Below, in pieces: positions 10,004-20,139 of a stretch of DNA of 64,000 nt. The DNA comes from Burkholderiaceae bacterium. Lineage in GTDB: Bacteria; Pseudomonadota; Gammaproteobacteria; Burkholderiales; Burkholderiaceae_C. Below the pieces are notes generated by a model. The model ran no database searches. It had not been told where the DNA came from and worked only from the letters and a program-made list of their open reading frames with translations. The translations under genes were made by a program, and so were the position numbers. The stretch is taken from contig JACKLI010000001.1 of assembly GCA_024235995.1 (NCBI GenBank), positions 1,488,001-1,552,000 on the forward strand. Reading direction: 5' to 3'. The number at the start of each line of letters is the position of its first letter. The stretch's first letter is position 1.

Positions 10004-10951
10004 ATGAACCAGCTCGACGCCCTCAAGCAGTGGACCACCGTGGTGGCCGACACCGGCGACTTCCGGCAGTTCGCCCAGTTTCAGCCGCGCGACGCCACCA
10101 CCAACCCCTCGCTGATCCTCAAGGCGGTGCAAAAGCCCGACTACGCGCCGCTGCTGGCGCAGACCGTGGCCGCGCACGCCGGCCGGCCGCTGGATGAGCA
10201 GGTGGACCGGCTTCTGGTGCGCTTTGGCTGCGAAATCCTGTCGCTGATCCCGGGGCGCGTGTCGACTGAGGTGGACGCCCGCCTGTCCTTCGACACCGAG
10301 GCCACCGTGGCGCGCGCCGAGCGCATCATGGCCCTGTACCAGGCCGAGGGTGTGGCGCCCGAGCGCGTGCTGATCAAGGTGGCCAGCACCTGGGAGGGCA
10401 TCCAGGCCGCCCGGCGCCTGCAGCAGCGCGGCATCCGCTGCAACATGACGCTGCTGTTCTCGTTCTGCCAGGCGGTGGCCAGCGGCCAGGCCGGGGCGCA
10501 GCTCATCTCGCCCTTCGTCGGCCGCATCTACGACTGGTACAAGAAGGCCGCCGGCGCGGGCTGGGACGAGGCCGCCATGGCGGGCCCCAACGATCCGGGC
10601 GTGCAGTCGGTGCGCCGCATCTACGAGTACTACAAGCACTTCGGCATCGCCACCGAGGTCATGGGCGCCAGCTTTCGCAACGTCGGCCAGATCACCGCGC
10701 TGGCCGGCTGCGATTTGTTGACCATCGCGCCCGAGCTGATGGCGCAGCTGGCCGCCAGCCAGGAGCCGCTGCCGCGCGCGCTGGACGCGGAGGCTGCCCG
10801 CGCGCTGGACCTGGAGCCGGTGCAGTACGACGAGGCGGGCTTTCGCCTAGCGCTCAATCAGGACGCCATGGCCACCGAGAAGCTGGCCGAGGGCATCCGC
10901 GTGTTCATCCAGGATGCCCGCAAGCTCGAGGCGCTGATCGAGGCGCGCTGA
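10004..10951 (+). CDS. tal: Transaldolase
   Basis: Transaldolase of 315 residues, the TalB-type length. It moves a dihydroxyacetone unit between sugar phosphates in the non-oxidative pentose phosphate pathway, in the cytoplasm. The family signature DATTNPSLILKAV lies near the N-terminus, and the Schiff-base lysine is Lys125 in RVLIKVASTWEGIQAA. Other conserved blocks are CNMTLLFSFCQAV, SPFVGRIYDWY and MGASFRN. The start at 10004 follows AATCAAGGGCT. The pgi gene begins only 4 bases after the stop, so the two central-carbon genes are probably co-transcribed. Confidence 0.96.
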   Translation: MNQLDALKQWTTVVADTGDFRQFAQFQPRDATTNPSLILKAVQKPDYAPLLAQTVAAHAGRPLDEQVDRLLVRFGCEILSLIPGRVSTEVDARLSFDTEATVARAERIMALYQAEGVAPERVLIKVASTWEGIQAARRLQQRGIRCNMTLLFSFCQAVASGQAGAQLISPFVGRIYDWYKKAAGAGWDEAAMAGPNDPGVQSVRRIYEYYKHFGIATEVMGASFRNVGQITALAGCDLLTIAPELMAQLAASQEPLPRALDAEAARALDLEPVQYDEAGFRLALNQDAMATEKLAEGIRVFIQDARKLEALIEAR

Positions 10952-10955
10952 AGCC

Positions 10956-12563
10956 ATGGGGGTCTGGCAAGAGCGCCCGCGCTGCGACGAGGCGCCGGCG
11001 TGGGCGCTGCTGACAGCGCACTTCCGGCAGGCCTTCGAGGGGCCGCAGGCGTTCGACCTGCGGCGTGCCTTCGCGCAGGACGCCGGGCGCTTCGCCGCCT
11101 TCAGCCTCGAGGCGCCGCCGCTGTTCGCCGACCTGTCCAAGAACCTCATCGACCGCACCGCCCAGCGCCTGCTGACCCAGCTGGCGCGCGAGTGCCGCGT
11201 CGAGGCCCACCGCGACGCCATGCTGCGCGGCGAGCGCATCAACGTCAGCGAAGACCGGCCGGTCACCCACGTGCATTGGCGTTCCGAATCAAATCCGGCC
11301 TTAGCCCCCACGGATCATGCCCCATCAGCTATCAAAAACATAGTTGACGTACCGCCCCAGGTGCAGGCCAGCCGGCGCGAGATGATGGAGCTGGCCGAGG
11401 CCGTGCGGGCGGATGCCGGCATCACCGACGTGGTGCACATCGGCATCGGCGGCTCCGATTTGGGGCCGCGCGTGGTGGTGCAGGCGCTGCGCGCCAGCGG
11501 CCACGTGAACGGGCCGCGCCTGCACTTCGTCGCCAACATGGACGGCCACGAGCTGGCCGCCGTGCTGGCGCCGCTGCAGGCCGCGCGCACCCTGTTCATC
11601 GTCGCCTCCAAGACCTTCGGCACGGCCGAGACCCTGCGCAACGCACAGTCGGCGCGCGACTGGTTCGTGGCGCAGGGCGGGGGCGAGGTGGCGCGCCGCT
11701 TCGTTGCCGTCAGCGCCAACCCGGCCGCGGCAGCCGCCTTCGGCGCGGGCCGCTGCCTGAGCTTCGACGAAGGCGTGGGTGGGCGCTTTTCGCTCTGGTC
11801 GCCCATCGGCCTGCCGATTGCCATCGCCATCGGCCGCGAGGGCTTCGCCCAGTTGCTGGCCGGCGCGCGCGCGCTGGACGAGCACTTTGCCGGCGCCCCC
11901 CTGGAACGCAACCTGCCGGTGCAGCTGGCGCTGCTCGATCTGTGGTATCGCAACTTCCACGGCCTGGCCAGCCGCTGCGTGGCGCCGTACCACCATGGCC
12001 TGCGCGGCCTGCCGGCCTGGCTGCAGCAGCTCGAGATGGAGAGCAACGGCAAGGGCGTCGATGCGCGCGGACGGCCGCTGGCCTTTGCCAGCGCCCCGGT
12101 CACCTGGGGCCAGGCCGGCAGCAACGGCCAGCACGCGTTTTTTCAGATGCTGCACCAGGGCAGCGATGTGGTGCCGGTGGAGTTCGTGCTGGTGCGCGAT
12201 GCCGCCCACGCCTTGCCCGGCCACCACGACCGACTGCTGGCCAACGCCCTGGCGCAGGCGCGTGCGCTGATGTGCGGCCAGGCGGGCGACGCGCCCGAGC
12301 GCCACTTTCCCGGCAACCGGCCCTCCACCGTGCTGCTTTTGCCCGACCTGTCGGCATGCAGCCTGGGTGCATTGCTATCGTTGTACGAGCACCGCACCTT
12401 CGTGCTCGGCTCGCTGTGGGGCCTCAACAGCTTCGACCAGTGGGGCGTGGAGCTGGGCAAGCGCCACGCCGGCGAGATCGAGGCGGCGCTGCAGGCGCAC
12501 ACCGAAAGCAGCGTGCTCGATGCTTCGACGGCGGGCCTGCTGGCTCGGTTGCGCAGCTCCTGA
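10956..12563 (+). CDS. pgi: Glucose-6-phosphate isomerase with an in-frame repeat insertion
   Basis: Cytoplasmic enzyme of 535 residues interconverting glucose-6-phosphate and fructose-6-phosphate. Conserved blocks include HIGIGGSDLGPRVV, FIVASKTFGTAET, the signature GGRFSLWSPIGLP, the catalytic MESNGKGVDA, FQMLHQGSDVVPVEF and NSFDQWGVELGK. Residues of roughly 110-131 (SESNPALAPTDHAP then SAIKNIVDV) are encoded by a copy of the dispersed repeat. They fall in a surface-type region before the conserved sugar-binding core. The frame stays open and every catalytic motif is present, so the enzyme should work. It forms a pair with the upstream transaldolase gene. Confidence 0.95.
   Translation: MGVWQERPRCDEAPAWALLTAHFRQAFEGPQAFDLRRAFAQDAGRFAAFSLEAPPLFADLSKNLIDRTAQRLLTQLARECRVEAHRDAMLRGERINVSEDRPVTHVHWRSESNPALAPTDHAPSAIKNIVDVPPQVQASRREMMELAEAVRADAGITDVVHIGIGGSDLGPRVVVQALRASGHVNGPRLHFVANMDGHELAAVLAPLQAARTLFIVASKTFGTAETLRNAQSARDWFVAQGGGEVARRFVAVSANPAAAAAFGAGRCLSFDEGVGGRFSLWSPIGLPIAIAIGREGFAQLLAGARALDEHFAGAPLERNLPVQLALLDLWYRNFHGLASRCVAPYHHGLRGLPAWLQQLEMESNGKGVDARGRPLAFASAPVTWGQAGSNGQHAFFQMLHQGSDVVPVEFVLVRDAAHALPGHHDRLLANALAQARALMCGQAGDAPERHFPGNRPSTVLLLPDLSACSLGALLSLYEHRTFVLGSLWGLNSFDQWGVELGKRHAGEIEAALQAHTESSVLDASTAGLLARLRSS
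11283..11347 (+). repeat. Dispersed repeat copy R3, inside pgi
   Basis: The ends CCGAATCAAAT and AGCTATCAAAAACATAGT match copy R2 almost exactly, while the middle differs. The copy is translated in the frame PSAIKNIV, the same frame as the copies in metG and nadE. Confidence 0.85.
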
Positions 12564-12614
12564 TAAAAATCAAAGAGCCGAAGGGCCGCGGAGCAGGCCA
12601 AGCCAGCGATCGCG

Positions 12615-12774
12615 AGGGCCGGGCTTGGCCCGGCCGAATGCGATGCCCCCTTGCAGGGGGCTGAGGTCTGCGGCTCCAGACCTGCCTGCGCAGGTCTGGA
12701 CAGACCGAAGGGCCGCCACCTCAGGTGGCGAGCACCGAGCGAAGCGGAACGAAGTCCGCGCAGCTTGGGGGTGG
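12615..12774. repeat. Intergenic cluster of hairpins, shared with the boxB-boxA gap
   Basis: The 213 bases between pgi and the convergent permease gene hold no gene. They are a chain of perfect inverted repeats: GGCCGGGC-TTG-GCCCGGCC, GCCCCCT-TGC-AGGGGGC, CCAGACCTGC-CTGC-GCAGGTCTGG (12676-12699) and GCCACCT-C-AGGTGGC. The last 37 bases (12738-12774) recur exactly, inverted, at 38658-38694. The cluster could serve as a bidirectional terminator, but none of the stems has a clear T-run. Confidence 0.65.
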
Positions 12775-12776
12775 GC

Positions 12777-13661
12777 CTAAAACGCCGCCGGCCGCCACTT
12801 GAGCAGGCGCTTTTCCAGCCGCGTCAACACGAAGTCGGCCACCAGGGCGACGGCCGCCAGCAGGATCATGGCGGCAAACACGCCGCTGGCGTTGAAGGCC
12901 CCCTGCGCCGTGGCGATGAGCAGGCCCATGCCCTGCTTGGCGCCCAGGAACTCGCCCACCACCGCGCCCACCAGCGCAAAGCCGAAGCTGACGTGCAGGC
13001 TGGCCAGGATCCACGACATGGCCGACGGAATGACCACCGCGGTCGTCACCTGCCGCGGCGAGGCGCCCAGGATGCGCGCGTTGGCGATCAGGTACTTGTC
13101 GGCCTCGACCACGCCCTGGAAGGCGTTGCCAAAGACGACGAAGAACACCATGACGACGGCCAGCGCCACCTTGGAGGCCATGCCCAGGCCCAGCGCGATG
13201 ACGAACACCGAGCCGAGCACCACGCGCGGGATGGAGTTGGCGATCTTGATGTAGAGGCTGAACACGTCGGCCAGCAGCTTGTTGCGCCCCAGCACGATGC
13301 CGAACACGATGCCGCCGATGCCGCCGATCAGAAAGCCGATGATGGTTTCCTCCAGCGTGACGGCGATCTGCACCCACAGCGGGCCCTGCGAGGTGCCGTC
13401 GCGCACCCACTCGACGATCTGCTCCCAGATCAGCGAAGGCTGCGAATAGAAGAACGGGTCGATCCACTTGCGGCTGGCGCCCAGCTCCCAGCCGCCCAGC
13501 ACGACCAGCAGGAACAGCAGGCGCAGGCCGATGATGACCCATTTGCGGCGGCGCAGGGCGGCCTGGGCGCGCACCGATTCGCGTGCCAGCGCTTCGTCGC
13601 TGAGCGAGGCGGGCACGGCGGCGGCGGCGCCGGGCGCCTGGACGAGGACAGCGGTATTCAT
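12777..13661 (-). CDS. NitT/TauT-type ABC transporter permease
   Basis: Inner-membrane permease of 294 residues in the SsuC/TauC/NrtB class, which imports nitrate, sulfonates, taurine, pyrimidine precursors or similar small organic ligands. It has six or so hydrophobic helices with the EAA loop ANARILGASPRQVTTAVVIP. The N-terminus (MNTAVLVQAPGAAAAV) is soluble. It is the last gene of a three-gene operon read leftward (binding protein, ATPase, permease), starting 13 bases after the ATPase stop. The ligand is not predictable from this subunit. Confidence 0.9.
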   Translation of the reverse strand: MNTAVLVQAPGAAAAVPASLSDEALARESVRAQAALRRRKWVIIGLRLLFLLVVLGGWELGASRKWIDPFFYSQPSLIWEQIVEWVRDGTSQGPLWVQIAVTLEETIIGFLIGGIGGIVFGIVLGRNKLLADVFSLYIKIANSIPRVVLGSVFVIALGLGMASKVALAVVMVFFVVFGNAFQGVVEADKYLIANARILGASPRQVTTAVVIPSAMSWILASLHVSFGFALVGAVVGEFLGAKQGMGLLIATAQGAFNASGVFAAMILLAAVALVADFVLTRLEKRLLKWRPAAF

Positions 13662-13674
13662 GGTGGATGCCCGG

Positions 13675-14478
13675 TCAGTGGATGGAAACTTCCTCGCGCA
13701 GGTCGGCCCAGATGCGCTTGGACAGCTCGATGAAGTTCGGGTGGTAGCGCACCTCGGCCATCACCCGCGGGCGCGGCAGGTCGATGGTGTAGACGCGCTT
13801 CAGGGTGGCCGGGCGCGCCGACAGCACGAACACGCGGTCGGCCAGGGCAATGGCTTCCTCGATGTCGTGCGTGACGAACACCACCGAGCCGCCGGTGCCG
13901 CCCCACAGCTTGAGCAGCTCGTCCTGCATCAGCGTGCGCGTCTGCATGTCCAGCGCCGAAAAGGGCTCGTCCATCAGCAGGATCTCGGGGCGGTTGATGA
14001 AGGTCTGCGCCAGCGCCACGCGCTTGCGCATGCCGCCCGACAGCTGGTGCGGGTAGTGCTGGTCGAACCCCTTCAGGCCCACGCGGTTGATCCACTGCGC
14101 CGCCAGCTCGCGCGCCTGCGCGCGCGGCATGCCGCGAAACAGCGGGCCGGCCGACACGTTGTCCATCACGCTGCGCCACGGAAAGACCGCGTCGGCCTGA
14201 AACACGAAGCCGATGCGCGGGTCGATCCCGCTGACGGGCTGGCCCATCACCTGCACCGCGCCCACCGTGGGCTGCAGCAGGCCCGTGATCATGTTCAGCG
14301 TGGTCGACTTGCCGCAGCCCGTGGGGCCGACGATGGCGACGAACTCGCCGCGCGCCACCGCCATCGTGAAGTTGCGCAGCGTCACGGTGGCCGTGCCGTC
14401 GCCGGAGATGAAACGCAGCGACACGTCGTCGAACTGGATGGCCGGCGCGGCGCCGGCGGACACTTCGGTGGGGCTCAT
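13675..14478 (-). CDS. NitT/TauT-type ABC transporter ATP-binding protein
   Basis: ATPase of 267 residues of the SsuB/TauB/NrtD class. Walker A is GPTGCGKS, the Q-loop is FVFQADAVFPWRSV, the signature LSGGMRKR, Walker B ILLMDEPFSALD and the H-loop FVTHDIEEAI. The frame runs on upstream, but the ATG at 14478 gives the normal N-terminus (MSPTEVSAGAAPAIQFDDVS) and lies 2 bases after the binding-protein stop. It forms an operon with the binding protein and permease. Confidence 0.92.
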   Translation of the reverse strand: MSPTEVSAGAAPAIQFDDVSLRFISGDGTATVTLRNFTMAVARGEFVAIVGPTGCGKSTTLNMITGLLQPTVGAVQVMGQPVSGIDPRIGFVFQADAVFPWRSVMDNVSAGPLFRGMPRAQARELAAQWINRVGLKGFDQHYPHQLSGGMRKRVALAQTFINRPEILLMDEPFSALDMQTRTLMQDELLKLWGGTGGSVVFVTHDIEEAIALADRVFVLSARPATLKRVYTIDLPRPRVMAEVRYHPNFIELSKRIWADLREEVSIH

Positions 14479-14480
14479 GG

Positions 14481-15491
14481 TCACTTGGCGGCCGGCAGGT
14501 AGGCGTTGCTGTAGGTCTTGGACAGGTCGATGTTCTTGGCCTTGACCTGTGGCTTGAAGGTGGACAGCACCTTCAGCACCGTCTCCGGCCCGCCCTCGGG
14601 CATGCGGCCGTCGGTGGTGAACATGGGCAGCGAGCTCTTGAGCGCGGCCACGTACAGCGCCTTGTCGTTGCCGTAGAAGTCGCGCGGCATCTTGTCGGCG
14701 ATCTCCTCGGCGCTGTGCGTGTGGATGTACTGCATGGTCTTGGCGAAGGCGTGGGCCAGCTTGGTGGCCTGCTCCTTGTGCGAGTCGGCCCAGGCGTTGG
14801 ACACGTACAGGCTGGGCGCCGGGTAGAGGCCGCCCAGCGCCGCCCTGGTGCCTTCCTCGGTGCGCATGTCCACCAGCACCTTGGCCTCGCCGGTCTTGAG
14901 CATTTGCGACACCGTGGGCTCGGTCGTCATGCCGGCCTGGATGCGGTCCTGCTTGATGGCGGCGATGAAGGTGTTGCCCGCGCCCACCGGCAGCAGCGAA
15001 TAGTCCTTGGACTCCACGCCCTGGCGCAGCGCCAGGTAGCGCGTGAGAAAGTCGGTGGACGAGCCCAGGCCCGTCACGCCCAGCGTCTTGCCCTTGGCGT
15101 CGGCCATGCTCTTGAAGCTGGGCGCGGCCTTGGTGGAGACCAGCTCCACCTCGCCCGGCACCTTGCCGAAGACGGCAATGGCCTCCACCTCCTTGCCCTT
15201 GGCCTGCAGGTCGATGGTGTGGTCGTAGAAGCCCACCACGCCCTGCACGGCGCCGGCGATCAGCTGGTTCTCGGCATCCACGCCGGCGGGCTGCGACTGC
15301 AGCTCGACATTCAGGCCCTCGTCCTTGAAGTAGCCCAGCGCCTCGGTCAGCTTGGCGGGCAGGTAGATGATCTTGTTGATCCCGCCCACCATGATGGTGA
15401 CGGTGTTGGCGTCGGCCGCCTGCGCGGGCAGGGTGCCGGACACGGCCAGGGCGGCGGCGATCAGGCTGAGGCGAAGCATCGGGGTTTTCAT
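14481..15491 (-). CDS. NitT/TauT-type ABC transporter substrate-binding protein
   Basis: Periplasmic binding protein of 336 residues. The signal peptide MKTPMLRLSLIAAALAVSG (cleavage probably after LPAQA) leads into VTIMVGGINKIIYLPAKLTE, the start typical of the SsuA/THI5-like fold. Later blocks are LIAGAVQGVVGFYDHTIDLQ and GVTGLGSSTDFLTRYLA. The ATG at 15491 follows an AGGAGA ribosome site. Ligand unknown: aliphatic sulfonates, nitrate-like or aromatic acids are all possible in this family. The operon diverges from a two-component system 189 bases away, which may control it. Confidence 0.9.
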   Translation of the reverse strand: MKTPMLRLSLIAAALAVSGTLPAQAADANTVTIMVGGINKIIYLPAKLTEALGYFKDEGLNVELQSQPAGVDAENQLIAGAVQGVVGFYDHTIDLQAKGKEVEAIAVFGKVPGEVELVSTKAAPSFKSMADAKGKTLGVTGLGSSTDFLTRYLALRQGVESKDYSLLPVGAGNTFIAAIKQDRIQAGMTTEPTVSQMLKTGEAKVLVDMRTEEGTRAALGGLYPAPSLYVSNAWADSHKEQATKLAHAFAKTMQYIHTHSAEEIADKMPRDFYGNDKALYVAALKSSLPMFTTDGRMPEGGPETVLKVLSTFKPQVKAKNIDLSKTYSNAYLPAAK

Positions 15492-15680
15492 GACATGGTC
15501 TCCTGTCGGTTCGGGTGAGGACGTCGTCCACTGTAGAAACCGCCGTCCTTCATCCAGCTTTCGCCGTGGGTGCGCAATGACTGGGGTTTTCCCTGGTCTT
15601 GCCTTTTCTGGCCCGTGCGCCCGCCCACGCCTCGCCGCGGCCTTCGTCCATGGCGCGCCGGGCCCTAGAATTTCCCCGCC

Positions 15681-16355
15681 ATGAAGCTGCTGCTGATCGA
15701 GGACAACGCATCGCTGGCCCACTGGCTGGCGCAGTTGCTGCGCGAGCAGGATTTCATCGTCGACAGCGTGGCCGACGGCGAGGCGGCCGACCAGCTGCTG
15801 CGCCAGCAGCGCTACGACGTGGTGCTGCTGGACCTGAACCTGCCGCAGCTGTCCGGCAAGGGCGTGCTGCGGCGCCTGCGCGAGCGCGGCGACGGCGTGC
15901 CGGTGCTCATCCTGACGGCCAGCGCCTCGCTGGACCAGAAGGTGCTGTGCCTGGAGATCGGCGCCGACGACTACATGGTCAAGCCGATCGAGGGGCGCGA
16001 GCTGGTGGCGCGCATCAAGGCGCTGGTGCGCCGCCAGGTGCCGGGGCGCGCCAACACCCTGCTGTGCGGCGACCTGGGCTACGACCTGCAGACGCGCCAG
16101 TTCACGCTGGCCGGCGCGCCGCTGCCGCTGCCGCCGCGCGAGCGCGCGCTGCTGGAGACGCTGATGCTCAAGCAGGGCAGCACGGTGCCCAAGCAGGCCC
16201 TGCTCGACGGCCTGTTCGACCTGGACGACGAGGCCGGCGTGGACGCGCTGGAGCTGTACGTGCACCGCCTGCGCAAGAAGCTCGACGCCAGCCAAGCCAC
16301 CATCATCACCTTGCGCGGCGTCGGCTACCTGCTGCGCATGCGCGAGGGCGTTTGA
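15681..16355 (+). CDS. OmpR-family response regulator
   Basis: Response regulator of 224 residues: receiver domain (residues 1 to about 118) and winged-helix DNA-binding domain (about 125-220). The phospho-acceptor is Asp51 in YDVVLLDLNLP, with acidic residues ED at 7-8, the threonine in LILTASAS and Lys in MVKPIEG. The C-terminal YVHRLRKKL and IITLRGVGYLL are typical of the OmpR group. A TAGAAT hexamer at 15666-15671 would give a very short leader. The histidine kinase follows after 5 bases. Closest in style to TctD/QseB. Its position suggests control of the divergent ABC operon, which is an inference. Confidence 0.92.
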   Translation: MKLLLIEDNASLAHWLAQLLREQDFIVDSVADGEAADQLLRQQRYDVVLLDLNLPQLSGKGVLRRLRERGDGVPVLILTASASLDQKVLCLEIGADDYMVKPIEGRELVARIKALVRRQVPGRANTLLCGDLGYDLQTRQFTLAGAPLPLPPRERALLETLMLKQGSTVPKQALLDGLFDLDDEAGVDALELYVHRLRKKLDASQATIITLRGVGYLLRMREGV

Positions 16356-16360
16356 TCTTC

Positions 16361-17788
<1,428 letters not shown>

Positions 17789-17850
17789 GGCCGGCGGGGG
17801 TTGTGGCTGGAGCGGGGCGGCTGCCGGGGTCAACCGGCAGCGCGGCGGGA

Positions 17851-19491
<1,641 letters not shown>

Positions 19492-19525
19492 GTTGTTGGC
19501 TCCGAAAAAATATGAATGAAATACC

Positions 19526-19578
19526 GCTCTAGCCCGGGTGGATCAAGCGCGAGCAGCTATGAAACAAGGAGTAATCAG
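19526..19578. repeat. Weak dispersed repeat copy R4 in the groES-groEL spacer
   Basis: Contains GATCAAGCGCGAGCAGCTATG followed by AAACAAGG, resembling the right half of the dispersed repeat. The left half is poorly conserved. Confidence 0.45.
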
Positions 19579-19595
19579 GAACGGGATGCGAGCGA

Positions 19596-19886
19596 TCACT
19601 TCTCGACGACGGCAAACAGGTCGTCTTCCTTCATCACCAGCAGCTCGTCGCCGTCGACCTTGACGGTCTGGCCGCTGTACTTGCCAAACAGCACGCGGTC
19701 GCCCACTTTCACGCTCATGGCGATGCGGTCGCCGTCATCGTCCTGGCGGCCCGGGCCCACGGCCAGCACCTCGCCCTGGTCGGGCTTTTCGGCGGCGTTG
19801 TCGGGAATGACGATGCCCGAAGCGGTCTTGGTTTCGTTCTCCAGGCGCTTGACGATCACGCGATCGGCGAGGGGACGCAGTTTCAT
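19596..19886 (-). CDS. groS: Co-chaperonin GroES
   Basis: 10-kDa chaperonin cap of 96 residues, which binds GroEL rings. The N-terminus MKLRPLADRVIVKRLENETK and the mobile-loop region ETKTASGIVIPDNA are conserved, followed by the family motifs GDRVLFGKYSGQTV and EDDLFAVVE. The ATG at 19886 follows AGGAGC. The frame extends upstream to 19958, but that part is not family-like. First gene of the groES-groEL operon; a perfect CIRCE operator lies 97 bases upstream. Confidence 0.98.
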   Translation of the reverse strand: MKLRPLADRVIVKRLENETKTASGIVIPDNAAEKPDQGEVLAVGPGRQDDDGDRIAMSVKVGDRVLFGKYSGQTVKVDGDELLVMKEDDLFAVVEK

Positions 19887-19982
19887 GGATGCTCCTAAGT
19901 GGATGGTATGAAAGAAAATTTCGCTTGCTCGGCCCGGCGCGTGCGCGGCGGGCCGCAAGATCGGATGGCGAAGAGCGGTTTG

Positions 19983-20009
19983 TTAGCACTCAACTCCAAC
20001 GAGTGCTAA
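19983..20009. promoter_or_regulatory. CIRCE operator (HrcA binding site) for groESL
   Basis: The sequence is TTAGCACTC, nine bases, GAGTGCTAA: a perfect match to the CIRCE inverted repeat recognised by the heat-shock repressor HrcA. It lies upstream of groES. The hrcA gene itself is not in the window. Confidence 0.97.
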
Positions 20010-20011
20010 TC

Positions 20012-20037
20012 ATAAGGGCAAATAGCGCGGATTCAAG
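20012..20037 (-). promoter_or_regulatory. Probable sigma32 promoter of groESL
   Basis: On the minus strand, CTTGAA (20037-20032) and CCCTTAT (20018-20012) are separated by 13 bases, close to the heat-shock consensus CTTGAA-N11-16-CCCCAT. It sits just upstream of CIRCE, so HrcA bound there would cover the start of transcription. Confidence 0.6.
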
Positions 20038-20139
20038 AGCCCAAAAAGCCCGGCGCCACGGCCTTGGACATCGAGGCCGGGCGCCGGGCAGGCGGGTGGG
20101 TTCGGCGGCGCGCCGGTCGGGTGCGCCGCCGAAGGGGCG

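Noticed and set aside
12615..12774. Hairpin cluster as a small RNA gene or terminator
   Set aside because: No promoter and no T-run; it is better described as a repeat because part of it recurs at 38658.
19512..19911. Plus-strand open frame across groES
   Set aside because: Antisense to a certain gene (GroES), serine-rich with no motif.
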